From contig MKTB01000002.1 of assembly GCA_001897525.1 (NCBI GenBank), positions 194,196 through 258,195 of the forward strand: a stretch of 64,000 nucleotides of DNA, written 5' to 3'. The position numbers were made by a program, and so were the translations under genes. The DNA comes from Bacteroidetes bacterium 43-16. Its GTDB lineage: Bacteria; Bacteroidota; Bacteroidia; Chitinophagales; Chitinophagaceae. This document shows, piece after piece, positions 48,419 to 57,571 of the stretch; positions within the stretch are counted from its first letter, which is position 1, and each line of letters begins with the position of its first letter. The notes under the pieces were generated by a model that had not been told where the DNA came from, did not search any database, and was given only the letters and a program-made list of their open reading frames with translations.

Positions 48419-49972
48419 TTAGTAGCTTACTGCGGCCTTAACGATGTTCGCTACTTCACTCATGTGCACACGCTCCTGGGCCATGCTGTCGCGGTGACGG
48501 ATGGTTACGGTGCCGTCTTCTTTGCTCTGGTGATCGATGGTCACACAGAAAGGTGTACCTATGGCATCCATCCTGCGGTAACGCTTACCTATTGCATCTT
48601 TCTCTTCATAGAAGCATTTAAAATGCTTGCGGCATTCTGCCATCAGTTCTGTAGCTACTTCCGGCAAACCATCTTTTTTCATCAATGGTAAAACCGCCAG
48701 TTTGATCGGTGCGATCTTGGGCGATAATTTCAATACCGCGCGGCTGTCCTGCTTCTCTTCGGTACTCAGGTCTTCTTCTTCATATGCCTCGCTTAATACG
48801 GCTAAGAAAGCACGGTCCAGGCCTATAGAAGTTTCGATCACGTAAGGAATATAGTTACCGTAAGCCTTGCCCGTTTCCGGGTCTACATCGGCATCAAAAT
48901 ACTGCATTTTCTTTTTGCTCAGCTCCTGGTGACTTTTCAGATCAAAATCGGTACGGGAGTGAATCCCTTCCAGCTCTTTGAAGCCCATAGGGAAGTCAAA
49001 TTCTATATCACAGGCAGCATCTGCATAGTGTGCCAATTTAACGTGGTCATGATAACGGTATTTAGCCGGGTCGATACCCAGGTCCAGGTGCCATTTCAGG
49101 CGTTCTGCTTTCCAGTATTCATACCATTCTTTTTGCGTGCCGGGGCGTACAAAGAACTGCATTTCCATCTGCTCAAACTCGCGCATACGGAAGATAAAAC
49201 CACGCGCTACGATCTCGTTACGGAAGGCTTTACCGATCTGGGCTATACCAAAAGGGATCTTCATACGTGCGGTCTTTTGCACGTTTAAGAAGTTCACAAA
49301 AATACCCTGTGCTGTCTCGGGACGTAAATAGATCTTACTGGATTCTTCGGCTACGGAACCTACTTCTGTAGAGAACATCAGGTTGAATTGACGTACATCG
49401 GTCCAGTTGACTGTTTTACTCACCGAACAGGCAATCTTATTATCTTCGATCAATTGTTTCAGTCCTGCGAAATCGTCTGCAGCAATGAGTTTATCTAAAT
49501 CTTTCTCAAGCTGAATTGCTTTTAAGTAGTTTTCATCCTTAATAACATCTTCATCTGCAACACTGACTATATGTCCTTCATCAAGTAATGAGTCTTCACT
49601 TTTACCTCTAATTTTTTCAAATGCCTTGCGCTTAAGTTCCTCAATGAAACCTTCGATCAGGTGGTCTACACGATAGCGCTTTTTGCTATCCTTGTTATCG
49701 ATCATCGGATCGCTGAAGTTATCTACGTGGCCGCTCGCCTTCCACACCTGGGGGTGCATAAAGATAGCGGAGTCGATACCCACAATATTTTTATCATTGG
49801 TCTGGGTCATCCAGCGCCACCAATAGTCTTTCAGATTTTTCTTTAATTCTGCTCCCCACTGACCATAATCATATACTGCTCCTAAACCATCATAGATCTC
49901 ACTGGATGGGAATACAAAGCCATATTCCTTTGCATGGGCGATTACTGCCTGTAGTTTGTTTTCGTTTGCCAT
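48419..49972 (-). CDS. glyS: Glycyl-tRNA synthetase (single-chain, alpha2 type)
   Basis: 517 aa. Class II aaRS: motif 1/2 region with LRPETAQGIFVNFLNVQKTARMKIPFGIAQIGKAFRNEIVARGFIFRMREFEQMEMQFF, motif 3 YIPYVIETSIGLDRAFLAVLSEAYEEE, and the C-terminal anticodon-binding domain APIKLAVLPLMKKDGLPEVATEL...GKRYRRMDAIGTPFCVTIDH. Charges tRNA-Gly. Own promoter (50032-50060) and terminator. Confidence 0.97.
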   Translation of the reverse strand: MANENKLQAVIAHAKEYGFVFPSSEIYDGLGAVYDYGQWGAELKKNLKDYWWRWMTQTNDKNIVGIDSAIFMHPQVWKASGHVDNFSDPMIDNKDSKKRYRVDHLIEGFIEELKRKAFEKIRGKSEDSLLDEGHIVSVADEDVIKDENYLKAIQLEKDLDKLIAADDFAGLKQLIEDNKIACSVSKTVNWTDVRQFNLMFSTEVGSVAEESSKIYLRPETAQGIFVNFLNVQKTARMKIPFGIAQIGKAFRNEIVARGFIFRMREFEQMEMQFFVRPGTQKEWYEYWKAERLKWHLDLGIDPAKYRYHDHVKLAHYADAACDIEFDFPMGFKELEGIHSRTDFDLKSHQELSKKKMQYFDADVDPETGKAYGNYIPYVIETSIGLDRAFLAVLSEAYEEEDLSTEEKQDSRAVLKLSPKIAPIKLAVLPLMKKDGLPEVATELMAECRKHFKCFYEEKDAIGKRYRRMDAIGTPFCVTIDHQSKEDGTVTIRHRDSMAQERVHMSEVANIVKAAVSY

Positions 49973-50031
49973 AAATTTTAATTAGCTGCTATGCTGATTA
50001 GCTAATGAGCATATATTATTTTATTAATTGC

Positions 50032-50060
50032 CAAAATTAATACATTTTCAAATGTTCAAA
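50032..50060 (-). promoter_or_regulatory. Promoter of glyS
   Basis: On the minus strand, -7 element TAATTTTG (50039-50032) and an upstream TTTG (50060-50057) with a 17-bp spacer, slightly short of the 19-20 bp typical for Bacteroidetes. The start codon is 59 bp downstream of the -7 element. Confidence 0.5.
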
Positions 50061-50069
50061 TCGGCACAT

Positions 50070-51335
50070 TTACTTCAATACAAATTGTGCGGTCCTCCTG
50101 GTCTTTTGCTCCAGTAAGACTTTCCTGCCGGTGGTCAGTTTCTGCAAAGTTGCTTCATCATAATGCCTGATGGTCAGCAGCTCTGCACGCTCATTTCTGC
50201 GCACGTTATAGTTCTGCTTCAGGTCTTCCACCAAAGGTCCTATCTTATCTTCCCGGTTGTCTACCCCGGCAACAAGGCTGATGGCCGCATTTTGCATGAT
50301 GTTGATCTTCACTTTATGCCGGGCAAAGATCTCGTAAATTTCACTTAAAACGTCTTCGGTAACAAATGAATAATCTTTACTGATGACCTGCAGTAAAACC
50401 TGGTCTTTTTTGAGTACGATGATCGGGGGATAGTTTTCGGTTGCCACTTCCGGCTTGATCACGGTTCCCGGTAATGATTTATCTAAAAAGCATTTCACAT
50501 ACAGCGGAATGCCATTATTATGTAGCGGTTTGATGGTTTTTGGGTGGATGACCTGTGCCCCGTAATAGGCCATTTCGATCACTTCATAGAAGCTGATCTC
50601 CGGTATTTTCTGGGTGTCTGAAAACAAACGCGGATCTGCATTCAGCAGGCCTTCCACATCTTTCCAGATGGAGACTTTCTCCGCACCCAGCATACTGCCA
50701 ATAAGGGCGGCCGAATAGTCGGAACCTTCACGGCCCAGGGTGGTGGAATTATTTTCATCTGTGCTGCCGATAAAACCTTGTGTCACCACGATGCCGCTGC
50801 GCTGGAATACAGGCAGGACTTTTTCCGATACTTGTTTTTGGGTGTACACCTCATCTACCTGGGCATCACGGTAGGTATTATTGGTCCGTACGATATCCCT
50901 TGCATCCATCCAGGTATTATTTAATCCCTCCTGGTTGAGGTAATGGCTGAAGATATTAGTAGACAGTAGTTCTCCCAGACTTACGATCTGGTCATACACA
51001 TAATCAAAAGCAAACTGGCCGGCACCATCTACCGCCCATTGCATTTCTGTAAAAATTAATGCAAGCTCCTGTTTCAGTTGCTCCAGCTTATCTCCCTTTA
51101 ATAGCCCGGCAGCATAATCAATGTGCTGCTTTTCGAGTTCTGAAATCCTGGATTTAGCCAATTCCACTTCGTTCTTTATAGCAGCATCTGCTACTAATTC
51201 TAAGGCATTGGTTGTTTTTCCTAAAGCCGATACGACAACCAGCAAGGGTTGCGCGGCATCCTGAATAATAGGCAAAAGTGCCGTCATTCGCTCCGGTGTA
51301 GCGATTGAGGCACCTCCAAATTTGTAAACTTGCAA
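50070..51335 (-). CDS. lysC: Aspartate kinase (monofunctional)
   Basis: 421 aa. Phosphorylates aspartate, the first step to lysine, threonine and methionine. MQVYKFGGASIATPERM holds the KFGGxS kinase motif; FIGSTDENNSTTLGREGSDYSAALIGSMLGAEKVSIWKDVEGLLNADPR is the catalytic core; the C-terminal part has ACT-type segments (VLLQVISKDYSFVTEDVLSEIYEIFARHKVKINIMQNAA). It follows ricT by 19 bp and is probably co-transcribed with it. Confidence 0.95.
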   Translation of the reverse strand: MQVYKFGGASIATPERMTALLPIIQDAAQPLLVVVSALGKTTNALELVADAAIKNEVELAKSRISELEKQHIDYAAGLLKGDKLEQLKQELALIFTEMQWAVDGAGQFAFDYVYDQIVSLGELLSTNIFSHYLNQEGLNNTWMDARDIVRTNNTYRDAQVDEVYTQKQVSEKVLPVFQRSGIVVTQGFIGSTDENNSTTLGREGSDYSAALIGSMLGAEKVSIWKDVEGLLNADPRLFSDTQKIPEISFYEVIEMAYYGAQVIHPKTIKPLHNNGIPLYVKCFLDKSLPGTVIKPEVATENYPPIIVLKKDQVLLQVISKDYSFVTEDVLSEIYEIFARHKVKINIMQNAAISLVAGVDNREDKIGPLVEDLKQNYNVRRNERAELLTIRHYDEATLQKLTTGRKVLLEQKTRRTAQFVLK

Positions 51336-51354
51336 TTTTTATTATTTTAAACGG

Positions 51355-52899
51355 TTAACTATTCGGTTGTTGCGGGGGGCCTTCTGGTCTTGGCGGACGG
51401 TTAGGCTTATGCTGCGGTTTTCGTTTCGGTCCTCCTTCTCCTTTTGGCTGTTGATTAGGATTAGGACTCGCCTGGTTACCTGCAGCGGCTGCATTATTAT
51501 TCCCCGATGGCCTGTTTTGCTGTGGCCTGGACTGCTGTTGCTGCCCTTTCTGCTGCGGCTCGCGGCGCTTGTTCGGAGTAGCATTTTGTTGTTGCTGGTC
51601 TCCTCCCTGTTGCTGCGGTCTTGGCTCTCTAGGAGGTTTTTCGCGCTGCTGGTTTTGCTGTGGTCGCTTAGGAGCAGAGCCGGCACCGCTGTTATTATTC
51701 TTCTCCGCATTTGCTTTAGCTTCAGGTCTTGGTTTCTGAGACTGGTTAGCAGTTGCTTTGGAAGGCTTTTTCTTCTTTTTATTATTTTTCTCTCCTTTTA
51801 AAGAGGATAATTGGATCTGCCCTACATCATTCACAAAGCCCATTTCTACGGTCTTGCTCACATTGCCTCTCTGGCTCACTTCCAGTTCTACCGCTTCCAG
51901 TTCTTCCGGCTTGATGCCTTTGGCATTCAATTCAATGATCTCTTTTACACGTTCAATGGTCAATGGATATTGCTTATTGCTGCCAAAAAAGCTATACCAC
52001 ATTAAGTTTTTGAAAATATCTTTCTTCTGCAGGTTAGCTCTGCCCTGTTCTAATTCCAGGGTATCGGCATGAGCAGGGAAGCCTTTAAGAGCATCCATAT
52101 AAGTATCCAGTTCGTAGTTCAAGCAGCACTTCAAACGGCCACATTGACCGGAAAGCTTGGTCTGGTTGATAGAAAGGTTCTGGTATCGCGCAGCAGTTGT
52201 GTTCACTGTTTTAAAATCAGACAGCCAGGTACTGCAGCATAATTCTCTGCCACAGGAACCGATACCACCTACTTTGGCACTTTCCTGGCGGGCACCGATC
52301 TGGCGCATTTCTATCTTGGTCTTAAACTCAGAAGCATATACCTTGATCAGCTCCCTGAAATCTACACGCGAATCTGCGGTATAGAAAAAAGTAATCTTTT
52401 TACCATCAGCCTGCCATTCTGCCTCTGCAATTTTCATTTCGAGGTTCAGTTGCTTGGCTATGGCACGCGAGCGGATCAGGCTGTCGCGCTCTGAATCTTT
52501 ATGCCGGTAAAACACATTCAGGTCATTATCGGTAGCTGAGCGTAAAATCTTTTTATCTACGGCATCTTCCTTAACACTGTATTTTTTTAATTGGAGTTTA
52601 ACGAGTTCCCCGGTGAGGCTGATCTCGCCGACATCAAATCCGCCGACACCTTCCACAGCCACCATTTCCCCTTTATGGTAAATGGCATCAGAATGGTTTC
52701 TAAAGTAATCCTTACGGCTACCTTTGTTGAAACTAACTTCTATTATATTGTAAGGTTTACCGAAATCACTTAAAGGGATCTCTGATAACCAATTGAATAC
52801 GTTTAAGCGATTACATCCTCCTGAACTACACCCTCCATTACTCTGACATCCGGTAGGCTTACCTCCTTCGGTAGCCACACCACAATTTCCACATCCCAT
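51355..52899 (-). CDS. ricT: RicT/PSP1-domain protein with long disordered tail
   Basis: 514 aa. Cys-rich N-terminus (MGCGNCGVATEGGKPTGCQSNGGCSSGGCN), PSP1 domain with IGARQESAKVGGIGSCGRELCCSTWL and QCGRLKCCLNYE (the conserved Fe-S/Cys motifs of RicT/YaaT), then a tail of about 140 residues rich in Gln, Pro, Asn and Lys. B. subtilis RicT helps regulate RNase Y; in Bacteroidetes the role is not known. The tail is an unusual addition. Confidence 0.93.
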   Translation of the reverse strand: MGCGNCGVATEGGKPTGCQSNGGCSSGGCNRLNVFNWLSEIPLSDFGKPYNIIEVSFNKGSRKDYFRNHSDAIYHKGEMVAVEGVGGFDVGEISLTGELVKLQLKKYSVKEDAVDKKILRSATDNDLNVFYRHKDSERDSLIRSRAIAKQLNLEMKIAEAEWQADGKKITFFYTADSRVDFRELIKVYASEFKTKIEMRQIGARQESAKVGGIGSCGRELCCSTWLSDFKTVNTTAARYQNLSINQTKLSGQCGRLKCCLNYELDTYMDALKGFPAHADTLELEQGRANLQKKDIFKNLMWYSFFGSNKQYPLTIERVKEIIELNAKGIKPEELEAVELEVSQRGNVSKTVEMGFVNDVGQIQLSSLKGEKNNKKKKKPSKATANQSQKPRPEAKANAEKNNNSGAGSAPKRPQQNQQREKPPREPRPQQQGGDQQQQNATPNKRREPQQKGQQQQSRPQQNRPSGNNNAAAAGNQASPNPNQQPKGEGGPKRKPQHKPNRPPRPEGPPQQPNS

Positions 52900-53332
52900 A
52901 ATCTTGTTTTATATATATAAATGCAGCCATATTACTATGGATTCTTCTGCATCAGAATTGTCTTGTTAAAATACAACTGACAAATTTAGTCAAAAACTGT
53001 CAATAAAGACATGCAACAACGATTAATATTTAATAAGACTATTTCACCTGAGATCTTTTACATTTTAGGTAGAATCAGATTACCTATTAATATAGTCAAT
53101 TAATGACTCAGTACAAAATTGTAAATTATATTTTCGATATTTAGAAAGATTGATGAAAGATATAAAATCAATTTGATTACACACTGACGAAAAATAACGC
53201 TAAATGATAATTAAAAATAATTATCCAATACAGCCATAACAATTAATAATAAATTATACATTTACAATATTTAAAAGAACTTTATACTAGCTAATATTTG
53301 CACATTACAATTAATATAATTTAAAACTACAT
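52900..53332. other. AT-rich intergenic region
   Basis: 433 bp, strongly AT-rich compared with the flanking ricT gene. No gene or clear hairpin. TAATATTTGC near 53292-53301 is close to, but one base longer than, a TAnnTTTG promoter element and lies about 30 bp before the next ATG. Confidence 0.5.
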
Positions 53333-54022
53333 ATGGAAAAAATTACAGTTAAAGAATTAGTTAAATTTAGAAATAAAGGCTCTCAAAAATCAAAACGTAG
53401 CTTCGCCTTAAAACTTAAAACAAGAAAGCCCAAAGAAAGAAAAGAAGAAGAAAAAAGCGGTGGAAATTATTGGAGTATTAGCAATAGTACGATTTACAAT
53501 ACTTTCAAATATGGGAAAGATGAATATTACGACAAAAAAATTGAAGATGTATTAGAACGATACAAAAATACCGATTCTAAAAAAGACAAAGACATGTATC
53601 AAAGGAATTTGGATATTTTGAGGAGCTTTAAAGAATTCGATATTTTAAACTTAAGACCACCTAACATTAATAAATTTGAAACAATTCATAAGTCTATAAA
53701 AATAATTACGATACAGGGTCTTCCTATATATTTAAATCCTGATTTGGTATTTAATTTTGAACAAGAAGAAAATAAGTTTATTGGAGCATTATTACTAGTA
53801 CCAAAACTCCATGGATTTACAAAAGCAGACCTTGGGATTTTTTGCGAAGTTCTCTACAGTTTTTTAACGAAACATTATTCTAATGATTTTAAAATTTCAA
53901 AAGAATATTGTATTGCAATTGATACATTTAATGCATCAAAAATATCATACTTAGATATTACAATAGAAAAAAAGCCATCCTTATTGAATGCAACATTATT
54001 AGAAATCAAAAACTTGATATAA
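53333..54022 (+). CDS. Orphan AT-rich gene, hypothetical
   Basis: 229 aa. Lys-rich N-terminus (MEKITVKELVKFRNKGSQKSKRSFALKLKTRKPKERKEEEKSGGNYWSISNSTIYNTFK), a middle with YQRNLDILRSFKEFDIL, and a C-terminal domain with IITIQGLPIYLNPDLVFNF and GALLLVPKLHGFTKADLGIFCEVLYSFLTKHY. It looks like a family found scattered in Bacteroidetes genomes, but no function is known. Base composition unlike its neighbours suggests horizontal acquisition. Confidence 0.75.
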   Translation: MEKITVKELVKFRNKGSQKSKRSFALKLKTRKPKERKEEEKSGGNYWSISNSTIYNTFKYGKDEYYDKKIEDVLERYKNTDSKKDKDMYQRNLDILRSFKEFDILNLRPPNINKFETIHKSIKIITIQGLPIYLNPDLVFNFEQEENKFIGALLLVPKLHGFTKADLGIFCEVLYSFLTKHYSNDFKISKEYCIAIDTFNASKISYLDITIEKKPSLLNATLLEIKNLI

Positions 54023-54319
54023 TCATAAAGAATTTATTGAATTAGAAGTTTTACATTTCTATCCATCCAAGAAGTAGGAGCATCAACTTAAATTTACATT
54101 ACATATGGCAATAACTTCTGTAATATTTTTTTCTTAATAGAATATTTATATACTACTTGGTAACCAAACAAAAGCAATATTTTATCAACTGTATAAATTT
54201 TAAAGAAATTTCCAAAAGAATACAAATTGGAATACAATTGAAATGCATTAAAATAAATATTTATTCATAAAACTTAGAAGGAATATTTTATTTAACTAAA
54301 ATTCCGAACCTCATAATCC
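54023..54319. other. AT-rich intergenic region
   Basis: 297 bp, as AT-rich as the stretch before 53333, completing a low-GC island of about 1.4 kb. No gene, hairpin or repeat seen. Confidence 0.5.
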
Positions 54320-56695
54320 TTACCTGATGATCACCATTTTTTTACTGCCAGAATTTCCTTTATTGGTTTCCAACCGGTAAAAATACATCCCGGAAGTGAA
54401 GGGGTCCAGCCTGACCTGCACGGAGCTCTGCTGCGGATCAATGGATTGCTGCCAGACTACCCTGCCCGATACATCGCGGATCACCAGCCTGGCTTCAATA
54501 TTCTTTTGCCCGAGCTGGTATAAAAATGTCGTCATGTTTGTAGCTGGATTGGGTACATTGCTCAAGCCAAAATCCATAACTGCATTCGGCCTTAGCCCTG
54601 AAGTATGCCTCCCAGCTTTCAGCACTTTTAATTCATCAAATTTAAACCCGGTTTCCTGTCCAAACCCATCTGAGAAAAAAACAAAGCGGAATTTTACTTT
54701 TTTACCGGCAAACTGGTCCAGTACCACACGCTCTTTTACCCAACCATTGCTTGCTCCGTCATACACCTGGAAATTGCCCTGGCTTTCTGTTCCTTTAGCT
54801 GTAAATTGTCCACACAGCTTAGTCCAGGCACCGCCTTCTTCCATGACTTCGAGTACCGTATAGTCAAATCCTTTTTCGATTTCCCATTTTGCATCAAATA
54901 GCATCAAGGCCTTGTCGGCATCCTGCAGATCGATCCAGTCAGTGCAGCTGATACTGCTGTTTGTATTAGCGGCATAGTTTCCTGCCGGGCTTTCTGCAAT
55001 ACTGCCTGCAGGGCTGGTAAATTCATGGGTTGTGATGCCCCAGGTGCCGGTGGATTCAAAACCGCTCATGGAATTACCGTCTGTATAGAAGGCTATTTGG
55101 GGATTTCCGTAAAGCGTGGTAATGGTATCTGTTTGTTCGGCACCAGAGGAATGGGTCCATTTGAGGGCAAAACGCACCTGGTCTCCCTGGCTTATATTAC
55201 TGTTCAGTTGTATATCAATAGAATCTCTCCGGATTACATCAATCAGCGGATCCTGGATCACTACCGGGCTGCCTACGCTCACAATATTATTGGAGACGGG
55301 CAAGAGGGAAACGGTATAAGCTCCGTTGGTAAGACCAATTCTTTTAAACTCGAAAGGAATGCGGGTAGTGATCGCCGGGATGCTGAGATCCAGGCCCGAT
55401 TTCAGTTCGGCAAAGGCTCCGGCCAGCCATGCAGCATACAGGTTCTGCTGCATCGTGTTTTTAGCAATGGGAATAATACGGGATTGCATGGGCCAGAAAC
55501 CATCCGACAGGCTACCTGCTTCGGGGGTCAGGGCAAAGATCTTGCCTTTTGAAGCCTGCTCGTCATACATCCAGCCATCGCTGTCCCCATTAGTCGCATA
55601 CCCTACCGTCTGGTTGGGCGTACCGGTATTAAATCCGCTGCAAAGCGACATCTCATGGGCCAGGCAACTGAATGTTGCAGAGTCCGGGGTCAGGAGATTG
55701 GGCAGATGGGAATAGGGATAGATCAACAGGTTGCTGAAGGTATGGGCATTTAAAGCTAGCACAAACTCACGGGAATTACAGAAATCACGGATCGCCCGGG
55801 TCTCGTTTTCAGAAAATGCTGCGGTACCCCTGTAAGTATCTGAGGAGGGCTGAGGGGAAGAGCCTACATTATCATAGCCCCAGAAGGAATTATAATTACG
55901 GTTTAGGTCCACGCCAAAGGTATTCCCGTTGTTTCTCCTGTTTTTGCGCCACATACCACCACCGGCAGGATCGGTCGTTTGATTATAAATATAGCCATCC
56001 GGGTTCACACAAGGCACAAAATAAAGTTCCCGGTTATTGAGTAAATAGGTCACATCTGCATCTGTACCATATTGTTCCAGTAAATACCACATATAGAAAA
56101 CCAGTTGTGATAAGGATTGGGCTTCACGGGCATGGTGCAGGGCCGTGTACAGCACTTCGGGCTTATTACTCTGGTCTACATCGGGGTTATTGCTGATGCG
56201 CACATAATACACCGGCCGCCCTTCTGTAGAATTTGTAGGGCTGACAGCCTGCTTCACGGAGACCAGGCCCGGGTATTTCACGCGCATACTGTCCAGTATA
56301 TTGAGTAACTCCGTATAGGTATAGAAACCACCCATAGACCCTAAGGTAAAGTTTGCAGGCGTGGGATAATCCGTACATTTAAGGCAGCCCAGCTCATCTG
56401 AGGGACGTTCTGCCACTTTATCCCGGTTGCGTTCGGCATAAAATCTACCCACATCTTCGATCTGTACTTCAAAGGGCAGGCCCAGGGAACGTACCTCTGA
56501 CAGTTCGCTATCTGAAAAGTCTGAAATAAAATAGTGATCTTTTTTAAGGATACCATGGTCAATGGCAATCCCTTTCTCGCTCATTCGCTTTAAGCCTTCG
56601 GTACCCGTCATGACTTTGACCCGGTGATATTGCTCCTGTGCATATGAATTACAAACAAGCAGCAGTAATGCAAGGGCCAAAACAAATGATCTCAT
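54320..56695 (-). CDS. Secreted M14 zinc carboxypeptidase with T9SS sorting domain
   Basis: 791 aa. Signal peptide (MRSFVLALALLLLVCNSYAQ), inhibitor-like pro-segment (about 25-110), M14 domain (about 120-420) with YTALHHAREAQSLSQLV (zinc His and Glu), GVDLNRNYNSFWGY, LALNAHTFSNLLIYPYS and the catalytic Glu in FALTPEAGSLSDGFWP. Then a galactose-binding-like beta domain and a C-terminal type IX secretion signal (VPNPATNMTTFLYQL ... SGMYFYRLETNKGNSGSKKMVI). Secreted or surface-anchored peptidase. Confidence 0.94.
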   Translation of the reverse strand: MRSFVLALALLLLVCNSYAQEQYHRVKVMTGTEGLKRMSEKGIAIDHGILKKDHYFISDFSDSELSEVRSLGLPFEVQIEDVGRFYAERNRDKVAERPSDELGCLKCTDYPTPANFTLGSMGGFYTYTELLNILDSMRVKYPGLVSVKQAVSPTNSTEGRPVYYVRISNNPDVDQSNKPEVLYTALHHAREAQSLSQLVFYMWYLLEQYGTDADVTYLLNNRELYFVPCVNPDGYIYNQTTDPAGGGMWRKNRRNNGNTFGVDLNRNYNSFWGYDNVGSSPQPSSDTYRGTAAFSENETRAIRDFCNSREFVLALNAHTFSNLLIYPYSHLPNLLTPDSATFSCLAHEMSLCSGFNTGTPNQTVGYATNGDSDGWMYDEQASKGKIFALTPEAGSLSDGFWPMQSRIIPIAKNTMQQNLYAAWLAGAFAELKSGLDLSIPAITTRIPFEFKRIGLTNGAYTVSLLPVSNNIVSVGSPVVIQDPLIDVIRRDSIDIQLNSNISQGDQVRFALKWTHSSGAEQTDTITTLYGNPQIAFYTDGNSMSGFESTGTWGITTHEFTSPAGSIAESPAGNYAANTNSSISCTDWIDLQDADKALMLFDAKWEIEKGFDYTVLEVMEEGGAWTKLCGQFTAKGTESQGNFQVYDGASNGWVKERVVLDQFAGKKVKFRFVFFSDGFGQETGFKFDELKVLKAGRHTSGLRPNAVMDFGLSNVPNPATNMTTFLYQLGQKNIEARLVIRDVSGRVVWQQSIDPQQSSVQVRLDPFTSGMYFYRLETNKGNSGSKKMVIIR

Positions 56696-56766
56696 ATTAA
56701 ATATTTAAGCCAAAAGTAATATAAAATCTCCAACAAATATCCAGGTCAACCAAAGCGGATGTATCT

Positions 56767-57477
56767 TTATTTCAACACGAAGCGGGCTTCCACAATTTCT
56801 TCAATTTTGATCTGCTCAAATTCTATCCCGGTGCCCTCCAGTCCACTCTCGTTTCTCACCATCATCTTTTTAGTAGCGTAGGTCTGCTCCGGGTTACCAT
56901 ATTTTTGTTCAAACGCAGCGCTGTAATTACCTACATATAGCGCAGCACCCACCGTTTGTCCCAGGGGTGTGGTAAGGGCCACTGCCTTTGCCTTGGCATT
57001 TTTAATCGCCTTCGTCCTGCAGGCCATTTGAATATTGATGATATCAGTATGGCTGATCTTGCTGACCATGGCATTGGCTATTTTTGCCTGCTCTAAGGTA
57101 TTGAAAAGTTTATTCAGCATCTGCCCGTTAGTCACTTTCACCTGGTAGGTCTTGGTCTTCACAACCTTTGTGGTAAAGTTCACCCAGCTGAATTTACTGT
57201 TGAAGCTTTTGGTCACCAGGTCTTTGTCTGTATTGATGCCCATAGCCTTTAAAGCACTGATCAGTTTTTGCTCCAGCTCTTCTATTGATTTTTTATCTTT
57301 TGTATCACTCTCCGAGACGATCACGTCTACAAATATTTCATTGGGGGTGATCAGGGTATCTCCCAGCCCATTTACGTCAATATAAGGCTGATCGATAAAG
57401 TTTTTAGTGGTTTGCGCGTTTAGGGATAAGGACAGGATAGTCCCGCCCAGCAGGAAAAGAATTGACTTCATCATCAT
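56767..57477 (-). CDS. SIMPL-domain (DUF541) periplasmic protein
   Basis: 236 aa from the MMMKS start at 57477. Signal peptide (SILFLLGGTILSLSLNAQ), then a DUF541 domain: PYIDVNGLGDTLITPNEIFVDVIVSESDTKDKK, AIKNAKAKAVALTTPLGQTVGAALYVGNYS. A loosely defined oxidative-stress or outer-membrane family. Three consecutive ATGs make the exact start uncertain by two codons. It follows (downstream of) the NADH:flavin oxidoreductase terminator. Confidence 0.88.
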   Translation of the reverse strand: MMMKSILFLLGGTILSLSLNAQTTKNFIDQPYIDVNGLGDTLITPNEIFVDVIVSESDTKDKKSIEELEQKLISALKAMGINTDKDLVTKSFNSKFSWVNFTTKVVKTKTYQVKVTNGQMLNKLFNTLEQAKIANAMVSKISHTDIINIQMACRTKAIKNAKAKAVALTTPLGQTVGAALYVGNYSAAFEQKYGNPEQTYATKKMMVRNESGLEGTGIEFEQIKIEEIVEARFVLK

Positions 57478-57492
57478 GATTTGTTTTGCAAC

Positions 57493-57531
57493 AAAATAAA
57501 AACATCGGAGCACTATGCAGTAGCTCCGATG
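57493..57531 (-). terminator. Terminator of the NADH:flavin oxidoreductase gene
   Basis: 9-bp stem CATCGGAGC (57503-57511) and GCTCCGATG (57523-57531), with ACT/AGT extending it inside the loop. On the minus strand followed by TTTTTATTTT. Lies 40 bp beyond the gene's stop. Confidence 0.85.
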
Positions 57532-57571
57532 GGTGAAATCTTATCCTGAGTTGGTAAAATAAAGCGCTGGC

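Noticed and set aside
51342-51710. 122-aa Arg/Ser-rich frame on the minus strand over the ricT 3' end
   Set aside because: Out-of-frame reading of the RicT low-complexity tail; no start context or motif.
51367-51801. 144-aa hydrophobic frame on the plus strand inside ricT
   Set aside because: Antisense shadow of the Gln/Pro-rich tail of RicT; the composition is a by-product of codon bias.
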